Of a stretch of 64,000 bases of DNA, positions 52,615-60,672 are shown piece after piece. The first letter of the stretch is position 1. Each line of letters begins with the position of its first letter. Source of the DNA: an unicellular cyanobacterium SU3 (lineage in GTDB: Bacteria > Cyanobacteriota > Cyanobacteriia > Cyanobacteriales > Microcystaceae); NCBI GenBank assembly GCA_002172675.1, contig NETF01000032.1, forward strand, positions 26,572 to 90,571, in the 5' to 3' direction. The notes below the pieces were generated by a model. The model searched no databases. It was not told the DNA's origin and saw only the letters and a program-made list of their open reading frames with translations. Position numbers and translations under genes: made by a program.

Positions 52615-54132
52615 TTAAACAACAACTTTAGAATTGATGGAGTTTGCTTTCGTAGAAGGAGAAACTAGAGTTTTCTTCTTATTATCAGTAACAAAATCTT
52701 CATGATAAGAACGTTCTGTATTCACTTGCCACAAATCATGATTGGCCCCCATGATATTCTCTGCAGCTAAAAGGGCTGATAACATAGAATGATCTTGGTT
52801 ATTATAACGGTGCATTCCATTACGGCCAACGGTTTGTAAATTCTCAAAGGTACTTACATAATCTTGTAATACCTTTAAATGTTGCTTATACTCGCCGTCG
52901 TAAACGGGATAGGCTTTTTTCTGACGAATAACGGTACCATCTTCTACTTTTGAGATGTCATCCACTAAACCAAGATTAACGATTTCTTCACTGGCTAATC
53001 TAATTAAATCTTCGTTATCCATTTCCCATAAATCGTCTCCTTCGCTACAGAAATATTCCATTCCTAAGCAGGTTTTATTGGTATCAGGAACCATCGCCGG
53101 ACTCCAATTCTTAAAGTTCTGAATGCGTCCAACTTTAAACTCAGGACTATGAATATAAATCCAGTTATCGGGGAATAGGTCTTTTTGGTTAACCACAATA
53201 GGAACAATCAGAAAATCGCGGTATTTTAAACTACGGGCAGCTTTAAGGATGTTTTCGGGGGGTAAGGGGTCTAAACGGTACATTAAGGCCGCGACGGGCA
53301 TAGTATTGATAAATTGATCTCCTTCAAGGGTTAAGGTTTTATCTCCTTGTTTAGCGATAATACGGGTAATACGCTTACCTTCTCGTTCAACTTTAATCAC
53401 TTCAGTGTTTAAATAAACAGGAGAACCGTGAGCATTCAATTTCTCTTGAAACCGTTCCCACATCATTCCTGGCCCTAAAATGGGGTAATCGAATTCTTTG
53501 ATAAGGGTTTTGGTGTCATTGCTGCCAAATACGGCGTTGATGACTGCTTTTTTCAGAGATAATCCTTTAATTCGCTGTGCAGCCCAATCTGCTCGAATTT
53601 GAGTACAGGGAATACCCCAAACTTTTTCGGTATAACTTTTAAAGAAGGTGTTGTATAACCGTTCTCCAAAGCGGTTAGTAACCCATTGTTCAAAATTTTC
53701 TTCTACTGGTAAGGGCTTAACCTTTACTTTGAAATAGCTATAGAGAATTAATAAACTGTGTAAAATCCCTAAATTGCTAACTGCATTAAAAGGTTCTAAG
53801 GGATAACTGAAAAATTTGCCTTTGTAATAAATGCGAGATAGACGGGGAACTTTAATAAATTCGTCCCCTAACACTTCATACCAAAGATGTTGGACTTGGG
53901 GGACTTTGGTAAAAAAGCGGTGTCCACCGATATCAAAGCGATAATCTTTGTAGGTTTCGGTACGAGAAATACCGCCAACGCGATCGCATTTTTCTAAGGT
54001 AACGGAATGAACTCCGTGTTTGGCTAATTGATAGGCTGCTGTTAACCCTGCCGGTCCCCCACCAATAACGACAGTTAAGGGAAATTTGTGATCATGGTGG
54101 GAGTAGGAATGATTAGAGTGAGTAACTTTCAT
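52615..54132 (-). CDS. UDP-galactopyranose-mutase-like FAD oxidoreductase
   Basis: The product has 505 residues. VVIGGGPAGLTAAYQLAKHG is the FAD loop, and RVGGISRTETYKDYRFDIGGHRFFTK follows, the pattern of UGM-like flavoproteins. FFKSYTEKVWGIPCTQI and NGMHRYNNQDHSML are further family blocks. UGM converts UDP-Galp to UDP-Galf; this group also contains related sugar-modifying enzymes, so the exact reaction is not certain. It lies within the glycosyltransferase row, where it would supply a sugar donor. Confidence 0.85.
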   Translation of the reverse strand: MKVTHSNHSYSHHDHKFPLTVVIGGGPAGLTAAYQLAKHGVHSVTLEKCDRVGGISRTETYKDYRFDIGGHRFFTKVPQVQHLWYEVLGDEFIKVPRLSRIYYKGKFFSYPLEPFNAVSNLGILHSLLILYSYFKVKVKPLPVEENFEQWVTNRFGERLYNTFFKSYTEKVWGIPCTQIRADWAAQRIKGLSLKKAVINAVFGSNDTKTLIKEFDYPILGPGMMWERFQEKLNAHGSPVYLNTEVIKVEREGKRITRIIAKQGDKTLTLEGDQFINTMPVAALMYRLDPLPPENILKAARSLKYRDFLIVPIVVNQKDLFPDNWIYIHSPEFKVGRIQNFKNWSPAMVPDTNKTCLGMEYFCSEGDDLWEMDNEDLIRLASEEIVNLGLVDDISKVEDGTVIRQKKAYPVYDGEYKQHLKVLQDYVSTFENLQTVGRNGMHRYNNQDHSMLSALLAAENIMGANHDLWQVNTERSYHEDFVTDNKKKTLVSPSTKANSINSKVVV

Positions 54133-54184
54133 GAATCCGAGAATATAGTGTAAAAAAATGAATGTTTAAGTATCTTAACGAATA

Positions 54185-55210
54185 TTAGGCTTGATTAGGC
54201 AAAATAGGTCGATTTCTCTTTAACTTGTGCTTAACTGTTCCGATAACAAAGGCTAACCCACTGTAAAAGTAGTAAAACCAATGCCACGGAAGTATTGCCA
54301 AAGTAAAGAATAAACCGCGTTTTTTGATAAAAAATTGATAAACTGGCCAATTAAGGACAATTACCCCAATTATTAGTAACCCTCCCAGGAATAGCAGGGG
54401 AGGGAACCAAAAGCTTGTCGGAAGAACAATTAATAACAGATAGATAAAAATAACGCTCAGACGACTCGACCATTGCAAGTTTAGGTCGTTAACAAAATTG
54501 CGATCGCGATGAATTAACTCTGTCCAAGGTAAGGCCCGATAAAAAAAGTCGGCTCTGAGTAAAGAGTAAGGAGTCCACCGTTTGAGATGTTTGACGTATA
54601 TATCTTTACAAAGACGAATCTGATACCCTGTGGCTTTTAAGCGATAGCCGAGTTCAATGTCTTCAATGCAAGGGCGACGATAACTTTCGTCAAATCCCCC
54701 CATTTTCAAGAAAATATCCCGTCTAATTGCTCCACAAGCTCCCCAAAAAGTTGAGGCTTCTTCCGAACCGATTTGATGATTATAGTGATGGAATAAATTT
54801 TTATACTGGGAAAGAAAATTAGATGCCCCTGGTTGATCATCATAGGACCCAATCAAAGCAGCGACGTGAGGATTTAATGCAAAAACTTGAGCAATCTTTT
54901 CAAGGGTATCCTCATGAATGGTAACATCAGCATCTGTAAAAAAGAGAATATCGCCAGTTGCTACCTCTGCTCCTCGATTTCTTGCTACAGCAGGACCTTG
55001 ATTGGTTTTTAACTGTAGCACTTTAACACCGAATGATTCAGCGATTTGATGGGAATGGGAATCATCTCCGTCCACAACGACAATAACTTGAGTCGGGGAT
55101 AATCGGCTGTTTTTTAAACTGGCTAAACAATCATAAAATGCTTGTCCGCCCTTATAGACAGGAATGATAATAGAAATAGATAAGTCTGGGGAAGATAAAT
55201 TTAGCATCAA
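54185..55210 (-). CDS. Family 2 glycosyltransferase with C-terminal membrane helices
   Basis: The product has 341 residues. ISIIIPVYKGGQAFYDCLAS, VVDGDDSHS, ARNRGAEVATGDILFFTDADV (DAD) and YRRPCIEDIELGYRLKATGY (ED acceptor site) form the core. Two or three helices at the end anchor it (LSVIFIYLLLIVLPTSFWFP and ILPWHWFYYFYSGLAFVIG). A second ATG lies at 55207. It is the first gene of the long minus-strand run. Confidence 0.92.
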   Translation of the reverse strand: MMLNLSSPDLSISIIIPVYKGGQAFYDCLASLKNSRLSPTQVIVVVDGDDSHSHQIAESFGVKVLQLKTNQGPAVARNRGAEVATGDILFFTDADVTIHEDTLEKIAQVFALNPHVAALIGSYDDQPGASNFLSQYKNLFHHYNHQIGSEEASTFWGACGAIRRDIFLKMGGFDESYRRPCIEDIELGYRLKATGYQIRLCKDIYVKHLKRWTPYSLLRADFFYRALPWTELIHRDRNFVNDLNLQWSSRLSVIFIYLLLIVLPTSFWFPPLLFLGGLLIIGVIVLNWPVYQFFIKKRGLFFTLAILPWHWFYYFYSGLAFVIGTVKHKLKRNRPILPNQA

Positions 55211-55575
55211 CCTTAACTTTGATGGTTATTTGTATTTTGATATAGTTTAGAGCAATCGGGTTATACCGAGGGAATCTTAATCAAAAGTTACTGAGTCACC
55301 TTGTTAGCTGAGATGAATTTAGAGAGGATTTTGATTTTAGGGAGTGCGTTCAAAAATCGGTCTTTAAATTAGGCTTCTAAGGAATTGCTCTCAGTGTTTG
55401 ATAGTTAGTTCAGTATATACACTGAGATATTGAATACTGTTTTTCACATAGCTTAATAGATAAAAGAAATTTCAGCAATAAATCTATCGATAGATGCTTT
55501 TAAACAATATATATGATATGATTGTATATTTTAGCTACAAAATTTTTTAGTTATGACAAGAATCAAGGTATAGCC
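55211..55575. other. Divergent intergenic region
   Basis: These 365 nt separate the minus-strand glycosyltransferase run from the plus-strand membrane gene and should hold both promoters. They are AT-rich without a recognised operator or gene. Confidence 0.55.
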
Positions 55576-57519
55576 ATGTCATTTATCGTTGTTACTTTAG
55601 AAATTTTTTGGTTTTGTTTTGGGGGTAGTTTATTTGTCTATAATTCTTCCCGTCGGGTTTCTGAGGCATTATCTTTGGGAATTATTTTAGCGCTTATCTT
55701 ATTTTCAACAATTTTTCAAGTTGCTTTTTTATTAGAAATTCCTAATTTTGCTTTTGCTCTTGAAGCCTTATTTTCCATTCTCATTTTAAGATTAGCATTG
55801 ACAAAGAAAGCTGAAATTAAACTTATTATATCAACTGTCAAAAACTTCTTTTTTCAACATAAAGTAATTTGTTCAATCATTTTCATTTGCTGGGTTTATC
55901 TATTTTTTCTAGCGACTATCATCCCTCCTAGTAATTGGGATAGTATGACTTATCATTTATCGAGGGTTTTGTTATTTCAGGAGGAAAATTCTTTACTCTT
56001 GGACAATGTTACCACACCTCGCCAAGCCATGTTTGTTATGGGAGCTGATATATTAACCCATGCTTTTCTAAGATTTTATTCTGATTATGGAGTAGGATTA
56101 TTTAGCTTTTTAGCTTATATTAGTATTGGACTAGGAACTTATGCGTTGTCTCGTAATTTTGCCTCTATTAATATTAGTTTACTCACCACAATAATTATTA
56201 TAGGTATGCCTGAATTGTGTTTTCAGGCAACTTCAACAAAAAACGACATTTTTACCGGTGCAGCAGCTATCTTTTGTTTTCAAGTGGCTTACCGTTTTTT
56301 ACAAGTATTAAATATTCAGGATTTATCATTACTGATTTTAGGAGCCTCATTTGGATCTTCTGCAAAAAGCACATTTTTAGTATTTTTGCTACCTTTTTCA
56401 ATATGTTTACTATATCTAATTTTGACAAAATATAAGGTTGTAGATATTTTAAATCTTTTGAAAACTAATTGGTTGTATTTTATAATTTTAATCTTTCCCT
56501 CTCTAATTATGTCTCAATTTTGGTTATATTTTCATAATATTGCCACTCAAAGTGATGCTACTGGATTAAGTAAAAATAATTTTGTTAAACCCTCTAGAAT
56601 GAAAGGAATGTTTGCCAATTTAGTAAGGTACGTCTTTCAAAGTTTTCATTTATTTCCTTTTGACTATATTGCTAAAGGAAGATTAAATATTAATTTTGAT
56701 AATTATCTAGAAAATTTATATAAGCTGATCTTTGAACCTTATTTTGGGAATATCAAAATGGGCTATGCTCACGGAAAACCTTATGGATTTTCTATACGAT
56801 TGTTTCCTCATGAAGATTATTCTTGGTATGGAATTAGCGGCTTTTTCTTAGTTTTCCCTTCTCTGTTTATCTCACTTATTAAAGGTAATAATTTTTTAAG
56901 AGCCACAAGTATCAGTTTGATTAGCTTCATGCTTATTGTCTGTTACTTAGTTCTTTGGACTCCTTGGAATAATCGTTACTTTAATCTATTTTTTACTGCT
57001 TCAGGGGTTTGTATCGCTTTTTTTCTAACATTAATAATTAATCAGAAAAGAAATTCATTGCTTCAAAAAAGTCTTCTTCTACTTTCTATTTTTATCTTAA
57101 TTAGCTCTTGTGTTTTAAATTCTTCTAAGCCTTTAGGAGGACTCTCGATTACAGAATTTTTTAAACCTAATATTTGGCTGAAAACTAATTTTGGACAAGA
57201 AAGATTATATTATGCTCAAAAATATTATAACGATGATAGAATCACAACTTTTAAAACCTTAGTTCCCGCTCAATCTAAAGTTGCCTTGATAGGGGGAAAA
57301 AATAGTTGGATCTATCATTTTTATTTAACTAATCCTAACATTAAATTTGAACCAATAACATTAACTAACTTTAAAGAAAATTATACCGCTTATGACTATC
57401 TTTTGTGTCTTGATGTCCAATGCGATCTCAGTGATCTTAATGCTTCCTATGAAATATTATGGAGTAACTCTAATAATTCCCGTAAACTGGGGAAACTGAT
57501 ATCTTTTTCCCGTAATTAA
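55576..57519 (+). CDS. Polytopic membrane protein, possible GT39/ArnT-like glycosyltransferase
   Basis: The product has 647 residues from the ATG at 55576, preceded by AAGG; an upstream TTG at 55522 would add 18. It has about 12-13 helices. The loop NWDSMTYHLSRVLLFQE after the third or so helix corresponds to the DS/DE-containing first lumenal loop of dolichyl- or undecaprenyl-phosphate-sugar glycosyltransferases (PMT/ArnT fold). This placement is inference. It would glycosylate a lipid or polymer on the periplasmic side. Low G+C is like that of the gene next to it. Confidence 0.65.
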   Translation: MSFIVVTLEIFWFCFGGSLFVYNSSRRVSEALSLGIILALILFSTIFQVAFLLEIPNFAFALEALFSILILRLALTKKAEIKLIISTVKNFFFQHKVICSIIFICWVYLFFLATIIPPSNWDSMTYHLSRVLLFQEENSLLLDNVTTPRQAMFVMGADILTHAFLRFYSDYGVGLFSFLAYISIGLGTYALSRNFASINISLLTTIIIIGMPELCFQATSTKNDIFTGAAAIFCFQVAYRFLQVLNIQDLSLLILGASFGSSAKSTFLVFLLPFSICLLYLILTKYKVVDILNLLKTNWLYFIILIFPSLIMSQFWLYFHNIATQSDATGLSKNNFVKPSRMKGMFANLVRYVFQSFHLFPFDYIAKGRLNINFDNYLENLYKLIFEPYFGNIKMGYAHGKPYGFSIRLFPHEDYSWYGISGFFLVFPSLFISLIKGNNFLRATSISLISFMLIVCYLVLWTPWNNRYFNLFFTASGVCIAFFLTLIINQKRNSLLQKSLLLLSIFILISSCVLNSSKPLGGLSITEFFKPNIWLKTNFGQERLYYAQKYYNDDRITTFKTLVPAQSKVALIGGKNSWIYHFYLTNPNIKFEPITLTNFKENYTAYDYLLCLDVQCDLSDLNASYEILWSNSNNSRKLGKLISFSRN

Positions 57520-57560
57520 AATAAGAGTTTATTAATTTATAATGCTATCTTTTCTAATAG

Positions 57561-57833
57561 TTTGGTCTATCATTAATTTGTTTGACTGGGATTTTGCTGG
57601 TCATTGGTAGAGAGAATATTGGAGAACGTTTATTATTTCCTGAAAAATTACCTGAAACACAATTAATAACTGATAAAATAAATAACATAGAGTACACTTA
57701 TCCAGCTAACTTTTCCAATCGATGTTGGGCTACTGAATTACCTTGCTCTAATTTAGAAATTAAACAAAATATTCAGTTACGAGATCCAGAAAAAGGAATC
57801 GCTGCTGGTTTCAAATATGTTGAGGTAAATTGA
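57561..57833 (+). pseudogene. C-terminal remnant of a membrane protein
   Basis: The frame is open from just after a TAG at 57558 with no good start. It gives a single helix (FGLSLICLTGILLVIGREN) followed by a soluble tail NRCWATELPCSNLEIKQNIQLR. A Cys-Trp-x-x-x-LPC end is, to my recollection, typical of long cyanobacterial membrane proteins. The remnant lies next to the polytopic gene at 55576-57519, whose own end is different, so it probably comes from a second, deleted membrane gene. Confidence 0.6.
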
Positions 57834-57971
57834 TGAGCCAAAGGCGATCGCCATCACCCTTAGATTTTAGGCTAAAGTGAATTAAGTGGCACGGATTGGA
57901 AAAAAAACTAAGAAGCCGTGATGCTACACCTATTTCTGCCTAAAATGATCGTTATAGTAAGAGGCAAAATC

Positions 57972-58316
57972 ATGTCGAAAAATAACAACAGTGGTTTATT
58001 TATGGCAGGAGTCGTCCTGGGCAGTATGGTGGGGACAGTAACCGGATTATTGTTAGCCCCCCGTTCCGGACGAGAAACCCGACGCATTATCAAAAAATCA
58101 GCCGATGCTCTGCCAGAAATGGCCGAAGACTTATCCACAACAGTCCAACTACAAGCCGACCGCCTTTCGGACTCGGCACAAAAAAACTGGGCTGGAACCT
58201 TAAGCCGACTCAAAGAAGCGATCGCAGCCGGCATTGAGGCTACACAAATGGAAGTCACTCCCCCAGAATCTCCCCGTGATATTACGGCTCAAACCAACTC
58301 TTCTAACAAGAATTAG
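57972..58316 (+). CDS. YtxH-domain protein
   Basis: The product has 114 residues from the ATG at 57972; an in-frame start at 57918 is less likely. GLFMAGVVLGSMVGTVTGLLLAPRSGRETRRIIKKSADALPE is the YtxH signature: a Gly-rich membrane helix followed by APxSGxExR and an amphipathic coiled segment. Members are stress- or envelope-linked, with no known activity. It is followed 8 nt later by a DUF948 gene, a common pairing. Confidence 0.88.
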   Translation: MSKNNNSGLFMAGVVLGSMVGTVTGLLLAPRSGRETRRIIKKSADALPEMAEDLSTTVQLQADRLSDSAQKNWAGTLSRLKEAIAAGIEATQMEVTPPESPRDITAQTNSSNKN

Positions 58317-58324
58317 GGAAAAAC

Positions 58325-58723
58325 ATGGTAAGCGATCCCTTATTTTGGCTTAGTTGTTCTCTGTTTTTGATGGCACTGAGTCTAACGGCAGTTCTAATTG
58401 TAGCAATCCCTGTCTTGCAAGAGGTAGCCAGGGCTGCCCGTAGTGCCGAAAAATTGTTTGATACCTTGCATCGAGAATTTCCCCCTACTTTACACTCTAT
58501 TCGCCTCACAGGCTTAGAAATTACCGAGCTAACTGATGACGTTGATAGGGGAGTCAAAAGTGCTTCTGATATCGTTAAGCAAGTGGATAATAGTCTCAAT
58601 ATAACTCAAACTCAAGTTAAAAAGGTACAAATCGGAACTCGTCGCTTAGCGAAGGGGTTTCAGGTAGCTTGGAAAACTTGGAATCGTTCTGATGTGAGAA
58701 CCAAAGACAAGAATAAATCTTAA
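58325..58723 (+). CDS. DUF948-like membrane protein
   Basis: The product has 132 residues: one helix (SCSLFLMALSLTAVLIVAIPVL), then a long amphipathic, heptad-like region (LTGLEITELTDDVDRGVKSASDIVKQVDNSLNITQTQV) and a basic tail. This is the DUF948 layout, and YtxH and DUF948 genes often sit together. Function is unknown; a coiled-coil envelope role is likely. Starts 8 nt after the YtxH gene. Confidence 0.83.
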   Translation: MVSDPLFWLSCSLFLMALSLTAVLIVAIPVLQEVARAARSAEKLFDTLHREFPPTLHSIRLTGLEITELTDDVDRGVKSASDIVKQVDNSLNITQTQVKKVQIGTRRLAKGFQVAWKTWNRSDVRTKDKNKS

Positions 58724-58806
58724 TCTATGTGGAAAAAAGTGTAAAGAAATGTAAAATTGATTAATATTTATTTAAGTGTTGACAATCGGTTAAATAGCAA
58801 AATATT

Positions 58807-59619
58807 ATGCAACAACGTGGTTTCAAATCTTTTTTCAGTTCCTTACTAGCTTGTTTTCTCACCATCACGATTTTTGTATTTTCTCCTTCGCCAGCCTTAG
58901 CGGTCAATAATCCTGAATTATTACCCGACCAAGTTACCCCTGTGGTAGATTTAGCCAATTTTCTGCCTGATATACAAGAAGAATCTTTAATTCAAGATAT
59001 AGAAACCTTTGAATTCGATACAGGGTGGAGAATTCGCGTTTTAACCCAATACGATCGCTCTCCTGGTCGTGCGGTGATTAATTTTTGGGGATTAGATGAT
59101 AAAAGTATCCTTTTAGTGGCTGATTCACGAGGAGGTAATATTCTCTCTTTTAGTATCGGCGATGACGTTTATGAGTTATTACCCAGAACGTTCTGGATCG
59201 AATTACAAGCTCGTTTTGGTAATATGTACTATGTGCGAGAAAATGGGGAGAATACTTCTATTATGAATGCCCTTGATACGGTTAAAGGGTGTTTAGTCAA
59301 AGGGGGTTGTGCCGTTGTACCCGGTTTACCGAGAGAGCAATGGATTCTCACGTTAATTACTTCAATTGTGGGTGGTTTAGTGTTTGGATTTGCAGGAACT
59401 CCTCGCAAATCAGATCAAGTGTTTGCTTGGCAATGGGTTCTGATTATTTCACCTTTGTGGGGTATCCTCTTTATTGCCTTTGGTATCGGTCCGGTGGTCA
59501 CAAGAACCTCTGACTGGTTACCTTTATTTCGTAATGTCATCGGCTTTGCTTTAGGGGTTTTAGTGGCTTATTTGTCTCCTCTATTAAATCAACCCCCTGC
59601 TTCTAATCCTAATACTTAA
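58807..59619 (+). CDS. psb32: TPM-domain thylakoid protein, Psb32-like
   Basis: The product has 270 residues. Signal peptide ends at SPALA (about residue 31). The TPM domain (about 45-170) includes VTPVVDLANFLPD, GWRIRVLTQYDRSPG and GNILSFSIGDDVYELLPRTFWIELQ. Two or three C-terminal helices follow (ILTLITSIVGGLVFGFAG and later). The architecture matches cyanobacterial Psb32 (slr/sll TPM protein), which protects photosystem II from photodamage and speeds its repair. It is a single gene in a plus-strand row. Confidence 0.87.
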   Translation: MQQRGFKSFFSSLLACFLTITIFVFSPSPALAVNNPELLPDQVTPVVDLANFLPDIQEESLIQDIETFEFDTGWRIRVLTQYDRSPGRAVINFWGLDDKSILLVADSRGGNILSFSIGDDVYELLPRTFWIELQARFGNMYYVRENGENTSIMNALDTVKGCLVKGGCAVVPGLPREQWILTLITSIVGGLVFGFAGTPRKSDQVFAWQWVLIISPLWGILFIAFGIGPVVTRTSDWLPLFRNVIGFALGVLVAYLSPLLNQPPASNPNT

Positions 59620-59640
59620 CTTTTATTATTTGTGCTAATT

Positions 59641-60270
59641 ATGGAATGGCACGTTACTGATGCTCAAAGTTTAGCAATGATTGATAGGGAAATCGGCCAA
59701 AGGGTTATTTCTCCGGCTGAGTATGAAATTGTACGGCGAGTCATCTATCAAACCGCCGACTTTGACTATCTTTGTTTATTGCATTTTTCCGAGAGGGCTT
59801 TGCAATCTGGGGCTGCGGCTTTAGCAGCCCGTAGTACCATTGTTGTTGATGTACCGATGGTACAAGTCGGTATCGTGCCAAATCTTCAGGATACATTTGC
59901 TAATCCAGTTTATTGTAGTACCCAAACTATTACTCGTCCCCAGAAAGGGAAAACAACGACGGCTTGGGGCATGGAAACTTTAGCAAAACGCTATCCTGAA
60001 GCCATTTTTGTCATTGGAGACTCCCAAACGGCTTTAACTGCTTTGGTTGAATTAGTTGAAGAAGAAGAGATTAAACCTGCCTTGGTGATTGGAACCCCTG
60101 CCGGGTTTATTGGGGCAGATGTGGCCAAAGAACGGTTACATGATGCCCAAATTCCTAATATAACGGTTAATGGACGTAAAGGGAGTGCTGTGGTTGCAGT
60201 GGCTATTCTGAATGGGTTATTAAACTTGGCTTGGCAAGCTTATGGTCAGTCGGAAAGTGGGGCAAGTTAA
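59641..60270 (+). CDS. cobH: Precorrin-8X methylmutase (CobH/CbiC)
   Basis: The product has 209 residues from the ATG at 59641; a GTG at 59632 would add three. ISPAEYEIVRRVIYQTADFDY, LAARSTIVVDVPMVQVGI, IFVIGDSQTALTALVEL and IGTPAGFIGADVAKERL are the family blocks. The catalytic His normally lies in the TADFDY/HFS region (LLHFSERAL). It moves a methyl group to make hydrogenobyrinate or cobyrinate in cobalamin synthesis. No other cobalamin gene is adjacent. It starts 21 nt after psb32. Confidence 0.93.
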   Translation: MEWHVTDAQSLAMIDREIGQRVISPAEYEIVRRVIYQTADFDYLCLLHFSERALQSGAAALAARSTIVVDVPMVQVGIVPNLQDTFANPVYCSTQTITRPQKGKTTTAWGMETLAKRYPEAIFVIGDSQTALTALVELVEEEEIKPALVIGTPAGFIGADVAKERLHDAQIPNITVNGRKGSAVVAVAILNGLLNLAWQAYGQSESGAS

Positions 60271-60374
60271 AGGTTCATTTATTGACCAAATATTAATTAT
60301 TTTCACATTTTTTATTTAAACATCTTTTTCATTATTTCTAATAAGACTTTTATCTCTTGCTAAATCTATTTTAA

Positions 60375-60389
60375 CTCACATCTTGCACC
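60375..60389 (+). repeat. Solo IS/MITE-end-like motif
   Basis: CTCACATCTTGCACC is identical over 15 nt to 6824-6838. A possible second half, GATATGAG, lies at about 60400-60407 but is only 8 nt. Confidence 0.45.
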
Positions 60390-60469
60390 AAGAAAAGTTG
60401 ATATGAGAAGCGATGCCCGAAATCCTTATCTGACGGAGATTCTCTTGAGTTATCTAAATTCGAAAGCAT

Positions 60470-60516
60470 CTATTGCTCCTCTGATACGGTCTAGCCGAAG
60501 CCGCGAGGAGCAATAG
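60470..60516. repeat. 12-bp inverted repeat
   Basis: CTATTGCTCCTC and GAGGAGCAATAG are perfect inverted copies separated by 23 nt that hold a small CGG/CCG pair. No T run follows, so a terminator is unlikely; it resembles dispersed cyanobacterial palindromes. Confidence 0.55.
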
Positions 60517-60672
60517 TGATGTGGCGGACTCTCTATCTGTTTTTGAGAACCGGTCTGATTTAGAAAGATACAAACTATCTTAGGAGAAATTTAACAGATT
60601 TTTTAGAGTATCGATGATAAGCTAACGATTTTTTAATTAAAATAAGCTAACAATCATCGCATCATTTTGAAT

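Larger units (their letters stand above)
60271..60672. other. Intergenic region upstream of the cyclase
   Basis: These 402 nt hold the IS-end-like motif at 60375, a large inverted repeat at 60470-60516 and the start region of the cyclase. No gene or CRP-like site was seen. Confidence 0.6.

Noticed and set aside
57908..58258. 116-residue minus-strand frame
   Set aside because: It is opposite the YtxH gene, which has a clear signature.
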